Positions 1 to 8,981 of a stretch of 64,000 nt of DNA are shown here, piece by piece. The position numbers were made by a program, and so were the translations under genes. The DNA lies in assembly GCA_947502885.1 (NCBI GenBank), contig CANNBP010000004.1, forward strand, positions 124,001 through 188,000, in the 5' to 3' direction. The stretch is from an uncultured Aquimarina sp. (GTDB lineage Bacteria > Bacteroidota > Bacteroidia > Flavobacteriales > Flavobacteriaceae). Below the pieces are notes generated by a model. It did not search any database. It was not told the DNA's origin and was given only the letters and a program-made list of their open reading frames with translations. Position 1 is the first letter of the stretch. Each line of letters starts with the position of its first letter.

Positions 1-438
1 ATTCACAACTTTTTCAATTGTTTTTTGATCAAGAAACTCCTCGGCTTTATCTCTATCCGAACTAGAATAAAATGATTCATAATCTTTCCATTTTACATTC
101 TGTTTAGTTATATTTTTTTCAGATTTGTGAGATGAAACACAAGATTGAACGATATAAAACAAATTCTCATTATCGCCTCTTTTTTCAATTCTTTCAATAA
201 GCCTAAAATAACGATGGTATTTAGTATTATATATTTTGAATATAATAACAACCAATACAACAGATACCCCTAACCCAATTAAAAACCATACACTATAAAG
301 TATCCCTAATACAATAATAGCAGAAATAGGGAGGTTTGTCACTCCAAATAATTCAAAATTACGAATATGATCTCCATTAGTTCTATCATACCAAAAAGGT
401 TTATGCAATGATTTTCTAATTTGGGGTATATTTTTCAT
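1..438 (-). CDS. unknown membrane protein, cut off by the window edge
   Basis: This reading frame starts with ATG at 438 and stays open to base 1, so 146 codons are visible and the C-terminus is missing. An N-terminal soluble stretch of about 35 residues (begins MKNIPQIRKSLHKPFWYD) is followed by a hydrophobic region at about residues 37-68 that could form one or two membrane helices. The rest is charged and lysine/glutamate-rich, probably cytoplasmic. I do not recognise the family. No promoter of the TAnnTTTG type is evident just upstream. It reads in the same direction as the E2 gene upstream of it but is separated from it by a terminator, so it is probably a separate unit. Confidence 0.7.
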   Translation of the reverse strand, partial: MKNIPQIRKSLHKPFWYDRTNGDHIRNFELFGVTNLPISAIIVLGILYSVWFLIGLGVSVVLVVIIFKIYNTKYHRYFRLIERIEKRGDNENLFYIVQSCVSSHKSEKNITKQNVKWKDYESFYSSSDRDKAEEFLDQKTIEKVVN

Positions 439-572
439 CTATAAGGAGCATTTTTTTTCAACTAATAAAATACCTAAAGCCTACATTGAATTTTCTAAAG
501 AATATTCTTTTTACTTCTCATTGTATAAAGATAAGTAATCTCTAAAATTTTCTTGGATAGGGCAACATCAAA

Positions 573-605
573 ATAAAAAACCATGGCTAAATCACCATGG
601 TCTTT
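573..605 (-). terminator. terminator of the E2 gene
   Basis: Inverted repeat ACCATGG (580-586) / CCATGGT (595-601) with an 8-base loop. On the minus strand it is followed by a T-run (573-579). It lies 19 bases beyond the stop codon of the E2 gene. Confidence 0.75.
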
Positions 606-623
606 TACATATATATTATGATT

Positions 624-1964
624 TTAAATCTCCTGATTTACATCCCAGGCCTCTAAATAATCTTTTACTCGTTGTACAAATTGACCGCCCAAAGCACCAT
701 TTACCACTCTATGATCATATGAATGAGATAAGAACATTCTATAGCGTATCCCTATAAAATCACCATCTGGAGTCTCGATAACGGCAGGTACTTTTCTGAT
801 AGCTCCCAAGGCTAATATCCCTACTTGAGGTTGATTAATAATTGGAGTACCCATGATACTACCAAAAGTTCCTACATTAGTTACTGTATATGTACCGTCT
901 TGTATATCATCTGGCTTAAGGCTATTGGTACGTGCTCTATTTGCAAGATCATTTACAGCTTTTGTCATGCCCACTAAATTTAATTGATCTGCATTTTTGA
1001 TTACAGGCACAATCAAATTACCATCAGGTAACGCTGCTGCCATACCTAAATTAATGTTTTTCTTCTTTATAATAGTATCACCAGAGACAGATATATTCAT
1101 CATCGGAAAATCTTTAAGAGCTTTGGCAACCGCTTCCATAAATATAGGTGTAAACGTAAGGTTTTCTCCTTCTCTTGCCATAAAACCAGATTTTACCTTT
1201 TTTCTCCAGTTCCAGATATTCGTGACATCAGCTTCAATAAAAGATTGAACGTGAGCAGATGTTTGTACCGAGTTAACCATATGGTTTGCAACAAGTTTAC
1301 CCATTCTGGTCATTTCTATAATTTCATCTGCACCAGATGCTACAACCGGTTCTACTTTTGGAGTACTTGCAACAGCAACAGGCTTATTTACTTTTTCTTC
1401 AACTACTGATTTAGCTGCAATTGGTGTTTTACCATTTTTACGGCTCCCTACAAAATCCAAAATATCATTTTTGGTAACACGACCATCTTTGCCAGTTCCT
1501 TCAATAGATTCTAACTCAACAAGAGAAATACCCTCAGTAGCAGCTATGTTCTTAACCAATGGAGAATAAAACTTAGTACTTCCATCAAAATCAACTACAC
1601 TACCTGTTACAGCTTCTGCTGTTTCTGCCACTTGTGTTTCTATAACTTTAGCTTCTTCAGGAACTTTTTCCTCTTCAAGAGAAGTTTCTTTGGCTGTTGA
1701 CTCAACAACAATGTCTACATCTCCTTCTGTTTCGATAACAGCAATTACCTGACCAACTTGTACAACATCATCTATTTCAAATAATTTTTCAACCAAAACA
1801 CCTTCTACTTCACTAGGTACTTCGCTATCAACTTTATCAGTTGCTATTTCTACTACCGCTTCATCTAATTCGATAGTATCTCCAACTTCTTTTAACCAAG
1901 TTGTTATTGTTGCCTCAGCAACACTCTCACCCATTTTTGGAAGCTTAAGCTCAAATTTTGCCAT
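624..1964 (-). CDS. 2-oxoacid dehydrogenase E2 (dihydrolipoamide acyltransferase)
   Basis: 446 residues. E2 core of a 2-oxoacid dehydrogenase complex, which moves the acyl group from E1 to CoA on a swinging lipoyl arm. An N-terminal lipoyl domain (about 1-80) carries the lipoyl lysine in ATDKVDS at K44. A long Glu/Val-rich linker follows, then a peripheral subunit-binding domain (about 133-172, YSPLVKNIAATEG..GKDGRVTKNDI), a second linker, and the catalytic acyltransferase domain (about 215-446). The active-site region reads SHSYDHRVVNGALGG, so the usual HRxxDG motif has Asn in place of Asp (codon AAT). A branched-chain-type E2 is the most likely identity, because the E1 and E3 genes are not adjacent. 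Substrate specificity cannot be read from the sequence. Confidence 0.9.
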   Translation of the reverse strand: MAKFELKLPKMGESVAEATITTWLKEVGDTIELDEAVVEIATDKVDSEVPSEVEGVLVEKLFEIDDVVQVGQVIAVIETEGDVDIVVESTAKETSLEEEKVPEEAKVIETQVAETAEAVTGSVVDFDGSTKFYSPLVKNIAATEGISLVELESIEGTGKDGRVTKNDILDFVGSRKNGKTPIAAKSVVEEKVNKPVAVASTPKVEPVVASGADEIIEMTRMGKLVANHMVNSVQTSAHVQSFIEADVTNIWNWRKKVKSGFMAREGENLTFTPIFMEAVAKALKDFPMMNISVSGDTIIKKKNINLGMAAALPDGNLIVPVIKNADQLNLVGMTKAVNDLANRARTNSLKPDDIQDGTYTVTNVGTFGSIMGTPIINQPQVGILALGAIRKVPAVIETPDGDFIGIRYRMFLSHSYDHRVVNGALGGQFVQRVKDYLEAWDVNQEI

Positions 1965-2054
1965 ATCCTTAATAAAAAGTGTTTATGCGTTAATGTTTTT
2001 GCGAATTTAATCAAAATAAGGCTTAAAAATTAATTTTTCCTTATTAAAGTTTTT

Positions 2055-3182
2055 CTAAAATCTTATAACCTCTCCTTTTCCGTCATTAAAATCACTACCA
2101 ATAATATAATTACAATTCTTTGGTCGGATTTTATAAGTTACATTACCACTTATTCTCTTTTGCATCTGATCTACAATATCATCAAAAGCTATAAAATTGT
2201 TATCAAAGATAATCTCGATATTTTGATCTCCCAAATTTGTGAAGGTTTCTATTGAAATCTTTTCAATATTTTGTGGTAATACAGCTTTAAGTTTTTCATA
2301 TAAATCTTGATCTTTTGAGACTAAATAAAATTGACCAACAGTTTGTTTTTCTTTTGTATAATCCTGTAATGTTAACACAAAAGCTACAAATCGTATTGCA
2401 ATAGAAATCATTATATCAATAAATCGATTACTTCGAAAATGTTTCTTATAAAAAATACGCATTGCTCCATAAAATTGCCTAACATAGGTAGCATTACGAC
2501 CTGTACTTTCTGCTCTATAATGAATAGCAACAGCATTTCCTATATAATAGTTTTGAAAACCTTTTTTTTTCAAAACATAACACAAATCGATATCCTCTCC
2601 ACACAAAAAGTAATCTTCATCAAAACCATCTATCAAAAAATAATGATCTTTTTTAATCAATAAACAAGCTCCTGACAACGCATCTACATATCCTATTTCA
2701 TTAGCCCCAATATGCTTTGCATAATAACTTTTTACATTACCCAATCTGATTCCAAAAAGTCTTCTTAATGAAGTTAATGGTGAGGGAATATTCCGTTTGC
2801 AATCATTTAAAAATAAACCCGTACCATCGATCAACTTAGGGCCCACAATACCAGAATCAGGTAATTGATCAATCATATTAATCAATTGCACAAAGGTTTT
2901 GGAACGGACCACAATATCGGGGTTAAGGATACAAATATACTTTCCTTTTGCTATAGCTGCCCCTTGATTATTTGCCTTAGAAAACCCTTTATTAGTATCA
3001 TTCTCTATAAGAATAACCCAAGAAAACTTATTCTTAATCATTTTGCAACTCTCATCTACTGAGTTGTTATCAACAACGATAACTTCGGCATCAATTTCTT
3101 GCAATGCTTCTTTAACACTTAATAGGCATAGTTCTAGAAAATGACAAACATTATAACTTACTATAACAATAGACAGTTTCAG
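2055..3182 (-). CDS. family 2 glycosyltransferase, non-ATG start
   Basis: About 375 residues. GT-A fold transferase of the rhamnosyltransferase/WcaA type, probably for surface polysaccharide. Conserved parts are the N-terminal strand LSIVIVSYNVCHFLE, then AEVIVVDNNS, NKGFSKANNQGA, the metal-binding region around LNPDIVV, and the acceptor motif CGEDIDLCYVLKKKG. A short C-terminal hydrophobic stretch (FVAFVL) may associate with the membrane. The conserved first strand extends upstream of the first TTG (3104). The frame is closed by TAA at 3195-3197 and the only plausible initiators are CTG codons (3182 or 3176); the nearby ATG at about 3187 is out of frame and stops after two codons. It follows recR by about 20 bases and is probably co-transcribed with it. 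Confidence 0.85.
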   Translation of the reverse strand: MKLSIVIVSYNVCHFLELCLLSVKEALQEIDAEVIVVDNNSVDESCKMIKNKFSWVILIENDTNKGFSKANNQGAAIAKGKYICILNPDIVVRSKTFVQLINMIDQLPDSGIVGPKLIDGTGLFLNDCKRNIPSPLTSLRRLFGIRLGNVKSYYAKHIGANEIGYVDALSGACLLIKKDHYFLIDGFDEDYFLCGEDIDLCYVLKKKGFQNYYIGNAVAIHYRAESTGRNATYVRQFYGAMRIFYKKHFRSNRFIDIMISIAIRFVAFVLTLQDYTKEKQTVGQFYLVSKDQDLYEKLKAVLPQNIEKISIETFTNLGDQNIEIIFDNNFIAFDDIVDQMQKRISGNVTYKIRPKNCNYIIGSDFNDGKGEVIRF

Positions 3183-3203
3183 AACATAAAGGTTTTAAGT
3201 TAT

Positions 3204-3821
3204 TTATCCTTTTAACGCATTTTCAAAAGGGATTCTGTTTCGTATACTTCTTCCCAAAGTTACTTCATCTGCATACTCTAATTCATCATTTACTCCTATT
3301 CCTCTTGCAATAGTAGAAGTTTTTATAGACACCCCTTCTAATTGTTTATACATATAAAAATTGGTAGTATCCCCTTCCATGGTGGCACTTAATGCAAATA
3401 TCAATTCTTTTACCTCTCCATTTTTCACCTTTTCAATTAACGGCCCTATAGTCAATTCATGTGGTCCTATACCATCTAATGGACTTATTTTACCACCTAA
3501 CACATGATACAAACCTCTATATTGACCTGTACTTTCTATTGCCATAACATCTCTCACATCTTCGACTACACAAATAATTTCTCGATTTCTGTTAGGGTTA
3601 TTGCAAATATCACATATATCTATATCACTAATATTATGACAAGTTTTACAAAACTTTATATCAGCACGCAGTTCTCCCAACGCCTTTACCAAGTGTGCTG
3701 TTTGGGTTTCTGGTTGTCTTAATAAGTGTAGCACTAAGCGTAACGCTGTACGTTTACCTATGCCAGGTAATTGAGACATTTCACTTACCGCAGTTTCTAA
3801 TAATTTTGAAGAAAATTCCAT
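3204..3821 (-). CDS. recR: recombination mediator RecR
   Basis: 205 residues, normal length for the family. RecR works with RecF and RecO to load RecA on gapped DNA. Visible are the N-terminal helix-hairpin-helix ([19 protein letters not shown], about 16-34), a four-cysteine zinc finger (C58, C61, C70, C73), and the TOPRIM domain beginning at [15 protein letters not shown] with the Walker-like [12 protein letters not shown] segment near the end. It starts with ATG at 3821; a TAnnTTTG box (3829-3836) lies only 7 bases upstream, so the mRNA would be nearly leaderless. First gene of a probable two-gene operon with the glycosyltransferase downstream. Confidence 0.95.
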   Translation of the reverse strand: MEFSSKLLETAVSEMSQLPGIGKRTALRLVLHLLRQPETQTAHLVKALGELRADIKFCKTCHNISDIDICDICNNPNRNREIICVVEDVRDVMAIESTGQYRGLYHVLGGKISPLDGIGPHELTIGPLIEKVKNGEVKELIFALSATMEGDTTNFYMYKQLEGVSIKTSTIARGIGVNDELEYADEVTLGRSIRNRIPFENALKG

Positions 3822-3828
3822 AGCTCTA

Positions 3829-3836
3829 CAAATGTA
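3829..3836 (-). promoter_or_regulatory. -7 box of recR
   Basis: TACATTTG on the minus strand fits the Bacteroidetes -7 consensus TAnnTTTG. No TTG is seen at the right distance upstream, so the -33 element is weak or absent. Its closeness to the ATG implies a leaderless or near-leaderless transcript. Confidence 0.45.
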
Positions 3837-4066
3837 CTATTTTTAGCTTTCTATATGATAAATTTATGGATTGTATAAAAACATCAACACATTTACATAC
3901 ACTAAACACTCTTTAGCTCTAAATGTAATTAAAAGTGCGACTTTAATTATAAAGAAACCATTCTATATGTGCTTTTAAAAGGGGGTAAATAACTTTAAAT
4001 GTAAAAAATCACTTATTCTAACCCACAGCTACTTCGTATTTTATTATTTTTACTTAAAACAAAATC

Positions 4067-4228
4067 ATGTTAGATACGTTTTCTGAGGAAACCCAGCTTA
4101 TTTTAGTGGTAATTGCAATTGCCATATTATTTGCTGTAGTTTCATGGAACACAAAGAGAAACAAAAACAAGCTGTACCATCGTGACAAACGTAATTTCAG
4201 AAAAAATTACGAAAAGAAGAGAAAATAG
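4067..4228 (+). CDS. small single-pass membrane protein, 53 aa
   Basis: ATG at 4067, TAG at 4226-4228. The protein begins MLDTFSEETQ, then has one hydrophobic helix of about 17 residues (LILVVIAIAILFAVVSW) and ends in a strongly basic tail rich in Arg/Lys/Asn (RNKNK..HRDKRNFRKNYEKKRK), which predicts an N-out, C-in orientation. It ends 15 bases before the cobalamin adenosyltransferase gene on the same strand, so the two are probably co-transcribed. Function unknown. The coherent N-terminus, membrane helix and basic tail argue that it is a real gene. Confidence 0.7.
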   Translation: MLDTFSEETQLILVVIAIAILFAVVSWNTKRNKNKLYHRDKRNFRKNYEKKRK

Positions 4229-4243
4229 CTAATAAAGTACCTA

Positions 4244-4840
4244 ATGAAAATATACACAAAAACAGGAGACAAAGGAACTACTGCTTTATTTGGTGGAACC
4301 AGAGTACCTAAACATCACATTCGTATTGATAGTTACGGAACTGTCGATGAGTTAAACTCTCACATAGGGCTTATCAGAGATCAAGAAATTGATACGCTCT
4401 CAAAAGACATTTTGGTTTCTATACAAGAAAAACTTTTTACAGTTGGAGCTGTATTAGCCACCGATCCTGAAAAAGCTACATTAAAAAGTGGTGAAAAACG
4501 ACTCAACATACCTACTATTTCTATAGAAGATATTGAATTATTAGAAAAAGAAATGGATAAAATGAACGAGTCTTTACCGCCAATGACACATTTTGTGTTA
4601 CCTGGAGGTCATCAAACTGTGTCATTCTGTCATATTGCACGATGTGTATGCCGCAGAGCAGAACGTTTGGCTACTGCTTTATATGAAATAGAGCCCTTTG
4701 AAGAGGGTACTTTACAGTACTTAAACCGACTATCTGACTATCTTTTTGTACTGGCACGAAAGTTGTCATTCGATCTAAGAGCAGAAGAAATTAAATGGAT
4801 TCCTGAAAAAAATCCTAAAAACAAAACAACTGCAAAATAA
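4244..4840 (+). CDS. PduO-type cob(I)alamin adenosyltransferase
   Basis: 198 residues, typical length. Transfers the 5'-deoxyadenosyl group of ATP to cob(I)alamin to make coenzyme B12. The family N-terminus is clear (MKIYTKTGDKGTTALFGG, the ATP-binding loop), as are SYGTVDELNSHIGL and the C-terminal RCVCRRAERLA and NRLSDYLFVLAR motifs of the trimeric PduO family. Nothing is missing. It follows a small membrane protein gene by 15 bases. The window also holds meaB, which guards the B12-dependent methylmalonyl-CoA mutase, so AdoB12 is probably made here for that enzyme (inference). Confidence 0.93.
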   Translation: MKIYTKTGDKGTTALFGGTRVPKHHIRIDSYGTVDELNSHIGLIRDQEIDTLSKDILVSIQEKLFTVGAVLATDPEKATLKSGEKRLNIPTISIEDIELLEKEMDKMNESLPPMTHFVLPGGHQTVSFCHIARCVCRRAERLATALYEIEPFEEGTLQYLNRLSDYLFVLARKLSFDLRAEEIKWIPEKNPKNKTTAK

Positions 4841-4902
4841 TTAATGGGAAAGCCCAGAAAATCACGTTCTTATAATTATTGTTGAAATAATTAATTTTTT
4901 AC

Positions 4903-4932
4903 TTGACTTTTTAAACTAAAAAATTATTTTTG
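4903..4932 (+). promoter_or_regulatory. promoter of the DUF2795 gene
   Basis: TTG (4903-4905), a 19-base spacer, and TATTTTTG (4925-4932), a complete match to the Bacteroidetes TTG-N-TAnnTTTG promoter. The ATG is at 4958. Confidence 0.75.
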
Positions 4933-4957
4933 CAAAAAAAATTAAACCAGTAAACAT

Positions 4958-5179
4958 ATGTATTGGACTTTAGAATTAGCATCATATTTAAGTGATGCAC
5001 CCTGGCCAGCTACAAAAGACGAATTAATAGATTATGCAATTCGTACTGGAGCACCTTTAGAGGTTGTAGAAAACCTACAAGCAATTGAAGATGAAGGAGA
5101 CTCATATGACTCTATAGAAGAAATATGGCCAGATTATCCTACTGACGAAGATTATCTTTGGAATGAGGATGAGTATTAA
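4958..5179 (+). CDS. DUF2795 family protein, 73 aa
   Basis: Very acidic small protein of 73 residues. It begins MYWTLELASYLSDAPWPATKDELIDYA and ends in a run of Asp/Glu and aromatic residues (WPDYPTDEDYLWNEDEY). The first two thirds resemble the short helical DUF2795 domain found in many bacteria; its biochemical role is not known. It has its own full promoter and a terminator just after the stop, so it is monocistronic and possibly well expressed. No signal peptide or cysteines. Confidence 0.85.
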   Translation: MYWTLELASYLSDAPWPATKDELIDYAIRTGAPLEVVENLQAIEDEGDSYDSIEEIWPDYPTDEDYLWNEDEY

Positions 5180-5196
5180 ATAAAATAAATAGTATT

Positions 5197-5223
5197 AAAA
5201 GTCTCGAAAGAGGCTTTTTTTTT
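5197..5223 (+). terminator. terminator after the DUF2795 gene
   Basis: Stem AAAAGTCTC / GAGGCTTTT (with one T-G pair) around a GAA-containing loop, followed by a run of T. Confidence 0.8.
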
Positions 5224-5527
5224 GCGTAAATTACGCCGCTTTTAACCTGAATTAATGCGTTAGAGGTTTGCTATGAGTATAAAAATACCACAAATATACT
5301 GTACTGTATTTTGTGATTATTTTTAATTATTCAAACATATCCTAACTTACAATTTAGACAAAGTGTTTATTTACAGCACAAAAGTATTGTATAACAGACC
5401 TAATAATAGGTCCTGAGATAGGGGTACCCTTAATTTAAGGGTATACCACAATGTTACTTGTTATGAAGGTAAATCAGTTAATTTCTGTATAGAAATTACA
5501 ATCTCATTAAACACATAATCAAATATT
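5224..5527 (+). promoter_or_regulatory. secA leader with three inverted repeats
   Basis: No gene is seen in these bases. Three clean inverted repeats lie in the last 130 bases before secA: GACCTA-ATAA-TAGGTC (5397-5412), TACCCTTAATTTAAGGGTA (5425-5443) and TAATTTCTGTATAGAAATTA (5479-5498). The best promoter-like string is TGTATTTTG near 5305, one base short of TAnnTTTG, so the transcription start is uncertain. The hairpins could act at RNA level on secA translation or be operators. Confidence 0.4.
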
Positions 5528-8500
5528 ATGGGAATTTTAGATTCTGTATTAAAAGTATTTGTTGGGGATAAATCCAAAAAAGACATAAAAGAAGTTCAGC
5601 CAAGAGTTGAATTAATAAAAAAGGCTGAAAAAGCACTTGAAGGGATTTCTCATGATGAATTACGCGCCAAAACTATTGAGTTTAAGAATAGAATAAATGA
5701 CGCCAGAGCAGAAATCAACACAAAAATTGAAGCTCTTAAAGAACAAGCAAATACTGAAGAAGATATCGACAAAAAAGAAGATATCTATGGCGAAATAGAC
5801 AAACTGAAGGAAGATGCATATGCTGCCACAGAAAAAGCTTTAAATGATATTCTCCCTGAGGCCTTTGCTGTTGTCAAAGAAACTGCTAAACGATTTGCTA
5901 ATAATGACACTGTAACTGTTACAGCATCTGCTTATGATCGTGAACTCTCTGGATCTAGAGATCATATCACATTAGATAATGATCAAGCTATATGGGCAAC
6001 AAGCTGGGATGCTGCAGGAAAAGAAGTGAAATGGGACATGGTGCATTATGATGTACAACTTATAGGTGGGATCACATTACACGAAGGAAAAGTTGCAGAA
6101 ATGCAAACCGGAGAAGGAAAAACTCTAGTTGCAACACTTCCTGTATACTTAAATGCTTTATCTGGAAATGGTGTTCATTTGGTTACAGTAAATGATTACT
6201 TAGCTCGTCGTGATAGCGAATGGATGGCTCCTATTTTTCAGTTTCATGGGCTTACAGTAGACTGTATTGATAACCATAAACCAAACTCTGCAGAACGTAG
6301 AGCAGCTTATAACGCAGATATCACATATGGTACAAACAATGAATTTGGCTTTGATTACCTTCGTGATAACATGTCTCATGCTCCAGAAGATCTAGTACAA
6401 AGACCCCATAATTATGCAATTATAGATGAGGTAGATTCAGTATTAATTGATGATGCTCGTACTCCATTAATTATCTCTGGCCCGATCCCTAAAGGAGATA
6501 TTCATGAATTCAACGAACTAAAACCAAAAATTGCTGATATTGTTGCCGTTCAACAAAAATATCTTACCACAGTACTAGCCGAAGCTAAGAAATTAATTAA
6601 AGCAGATGATGCTAAAGAAGGTGGTTTCAAACTACTTCAGGTATATCGCGGAATCCCAAAAAACAAAGCATTAATCAAGTTTTTAAGTGAAGAAGGAGTA
6701 AAACAACTACTTCAAAAAACAGAAAACTTCTATATGCAGGATAACAATCGCGAAATGCATAAGGTAGATGCTGACTTGTACTATGTAATAGAAGAAAAAA
6801 ACAACCAAATTGATCTTACTGATAAAGGAGTAGATTACCTTTCTGGTAAAGACGATCCAGATTTCTTTGTTTTACCACAAATTGGTATGGAAATCGCTAA
6901 AATCGAGAAACTTGGTTTAGAAAAAGAAGCAGAAGCAGAAAAGAAAGAAGAACTTTTTAGAGAATATAGTGTAAAAAGCGAACGAATTCACACATTACGT
7001 CAGCTTCTAAAAGCATACTCATTATTTGAAAAAGATGTTGAATATGTTGTCATGGACAATAAAGTAAAGATTGTTGATGAACAAACTGGTCGTATTATGG
7101 ATGGTAGAAGATATAGTGATGGTCTACACCAAGCTATAGAAGCTAAAGAAAATGTAAAAATTGAAGACGCGACACAAACTTTTGCAACTGTAACACTTCA
7201 AAACTACTTTAGAATGTATGGCAAATTATCTGGTATGACAGGTACTGCTGTTACAGAAGCTGGAGAACTTTGGGAAATCTACAAACTAGATGTAGTAGAA
7301 ATACCAACCAATCGACCAATTGCAAGACATGACAGAGAGGATTTGGTATACAAAACCAAACGTGAAAAGTACAATGCTGTAATAGATCAGGTTACCGAAT
7401 TATCTCGAGCCGGAAGACCTGTACTTATTGGTACAACTTCGGTAGAGATATCAGAATTACTAGGTAGAATGCTTACGATTCGTAAAGTACCTCATAACGT
7501 TCTTAATGCCAAACTGCATAAAAAAGAAGCAGACATTGTTGCCGAAGCGGGTAATACAGGTATGGTAACCATTGCCACAAACATGGCTGGTCGTGGTACC
7601 GATATTAAATTATCAGATGAGGTTAAAGCTGCAGGCGGTCTTGCTATTGTTGGTACAGAACGTCATGATTCACGTCGTGTAGACAGACAGCTACGAGGTC
7701 GTGCTGGTCGACAAGGAGATCCAGGAAGCTCACAATTCTACGTATCCTTAGAAGATAATCTTATGCGTTTATTTGGCTCGGAAAGAATTGCCAAAATGAT
7801 GGATAGAATGGGACTTAAAGAAGGTGAAGTAATTCAACATTCTATGATCTCTAAATCTATAGAAAGAGCACAGAAAAAAGTTGAAGAAAACAACTTTGGA
7901 GTACGTAAACGATTGTTAGAGTATGATGATGTTATGAATGCTCAACGTGAAGTAGTATACAAACGTCGTTACCACGCTTTGTTTGGAGAACGTCTACAAG
8001 TAGATATAGCCAATATGATCTACGATACAGTAGAAGTAATTACCGAAGGAAATAAAGCCGCTCAAGACTTTAAAAACTTCGAGTTTGAATTGATTCGCTA
8101 CTTCTCTATGAGTAGTCCTGTATCTGAAGTTGAGTTCGAAAAAATGGATTCACAAAAAATAGCTGGAGAAGTTTACAAAGCAGCCTATGAGCACTATGAA
8201 GACAAAATGAAGCGTAACGCTGAAACTGCTTTCCCAGTTATCAAGCAAGTTTACGAAGATCCTTCTAGCAAGTACGAAAGAATCCTTGTTCCATTTACAG
8301 ACGGAATAAAAAGCATCAATGTAGCAACAGATTTACAAAAAGCTTATGAATCTGAAGGAAAACAGCTAATTACAGATTTTGAAAAAAATATCACCTTAGC
8401 AATCATCGATGATGCATGGAAAACTCATCTTCGTAAAATGGATGAATTAAAACAAAGTGTACAGCTAGCTGTTCATGAGCAAAAGGATCCATTATTGATT

Positions 8501-8884
8501 TATAAGTTTGAAGCGTTTGAATTATTCAAAGGAATGATTGAAAATGTAAACAAAGATGTAATATCATTCTTATTTAAAGGAGAATTACCTACAGGTGATA
8601 CTCAAGATATTTCTGAAGCTCGTCAAGTAAAAAGAAAAGAGCAATTAGAGACGTCTAAAGAAGAGATTCCTAATATGGATGAACGTGCCGCTCAAAACAG
8701 AGCTGCAGGCCAAACTCAAGGACAACCTCAAATTACAGAAACCATAGTAAGAGAGCAACCAAAAATTGGGCGTAACGACAAGGTGACCATCAAGCACATT
8801 ATTAGTGGCGAAAATAAAACTGTGAAATACAAGCAAGCCATTCCTTTAATAGAAAAAGGAGAATGGGTCATTACAAATGATTAG
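5528..8884 (+). CDS. secA: preprotein translocase ATPase SecA
   Basis: 1118 residues, the long form usual in Bacteroidetes. Peripheral inner-membrane motor that drives unfolded preproteins through SecYEG. The Walker A motif GEGKT is at 195-199 and the DEAD-like box in IIDEVDSVLIDDARTPLI. A Bacteroidetes-type insertion of about 100 residues follows (from GDIHEFNELKPKIAD to YVIEEKNNQIDL). The helicase-like second domain has TNMAGRGTDIKL and RQLRGRAGRQGDPGSS. The C-terminal tail is Gln/Glu-rich and lacks the CxCxSGK zinc-binding motif of the E. coli protein; it ends in a short domain KPKIGRNDKV..KGEWVITND-like segment. Monocistronic, with a strong terminator and a structured leader. Confidence 0.97.
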   Translation: MGILDSVLKVFVGDKSKKDIKEVQPRVELIKKAEKALEGISHDELRAKTIEFKNRINDARAEINTKIEALKEQANTEEDIDKKEDIYGEIDKLKEDAYAATEKALNDILPEAFAVVKETAKRFANNDTVTVTASAYDRELSGSRDHITLDNDQAIWATSWDAAGKEVKWDMVHYDVQLIGGITLHEGKVAEMQTGEGKTLVATLPVYLNALSGNGVHLVTVNDYLARRDSEWMAPIFQFHGLTVDCIDNHKPNSAERRAAYNADITYGTNNEFGFDYLRDNMSHAPEDLVQRPHNYAIIDEVDSVLIDDARTPLIISGPIPKGDIHEFNELKPKIADIVAVQQKYLTTVLAEAKKLIKADDAKEGGFKLLQVYRGIPKNKALIKFLSEEGVKQLLQKTENFYMQDNNREMHKVDADLYYVIEEKNNQIDLTDKGVDYLSGKDDPDFFVLPQIGMEIAKIEKLGLEKEAEAEKKEELFREYSVKSERIHTLRQLLKAYSLFEKDVEYVVMDNKVKIVDEQTGRIMDGRRYSDGLHQAIEAKENVKIEDATQTFATVTLQNYFRMYGKLSGMTGTAVTEAGELWEIYKLDVVEIPTNRPIARHDREDLVYKTKREKYNAVIDQVTELSRAGRPVLIGTTSVEISELLGRMLTIRKVPHNVLNAKLHKKEADIVAEAGNTGMVTIATNMAGRGTDIKLSDEVKAAGGLAIVGTERHDSRRVDRQLRGRAGRQGDPGSSQFYVSLEDNLMRLFGSERIAKMMDRMGLKEGEVIQHSMISKSIERAQKKVEENNFGVRKRLLEYDDVMNAQREVVYKRRYHALFGERLQVDIANMIYDTVEVITEGNKAAQDFKNFEFELIRYFSMSSPVSEVEFEKMDSQKIAGEVYKAAYEHYEDKMKRNAETAFPVIKQVYEDPSSKYERILVPFTDGIKSINVATDLQKAYESEGKQLITDFEKNITLAIIDDAWKTHLRKMDELKQSVQLAVHEQKDPLLIYKFEAFELFKGMIENVNKDVISFLFKGELPTGDTQDISEARQVKRKEQLETSKEEIPNMDERAAQNRAAGQTQGQPQITETIVREQPKIGRNDKVTIKHIISGENKTVKYKQAIPLIEKGEWVITND

Positions 8885-8919
8885 AAAAGCTTAAACACAA
8901 GTTGTAATCTTGCAACAAG

Positions 8920-8958
8920 AAAAAGCCTGAAACATTAAAATGTTTCAGGCTTTTTTTA
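8920..8958 (+). terminator. bidirectional terminator after secA
   Basis: Perfect 15-bp stem (8920-8934 / 8941-8955) with a TTAAAA loop, flanked by A and T runs. It serves secA and, in the other orientation, the convergent lipoprotein gene. Confidence 0.9.
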
Positions 8959-8981
8959 AATACGGTATTCTAAATAAATTA

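Noticed and set aside
997..1248. Plus-strand ORF inside the E2 gene
   Set aside because: Shadow of the E2 frame; no start context or domain. The same judgement applies to the other ORFs antisense to clear genes.
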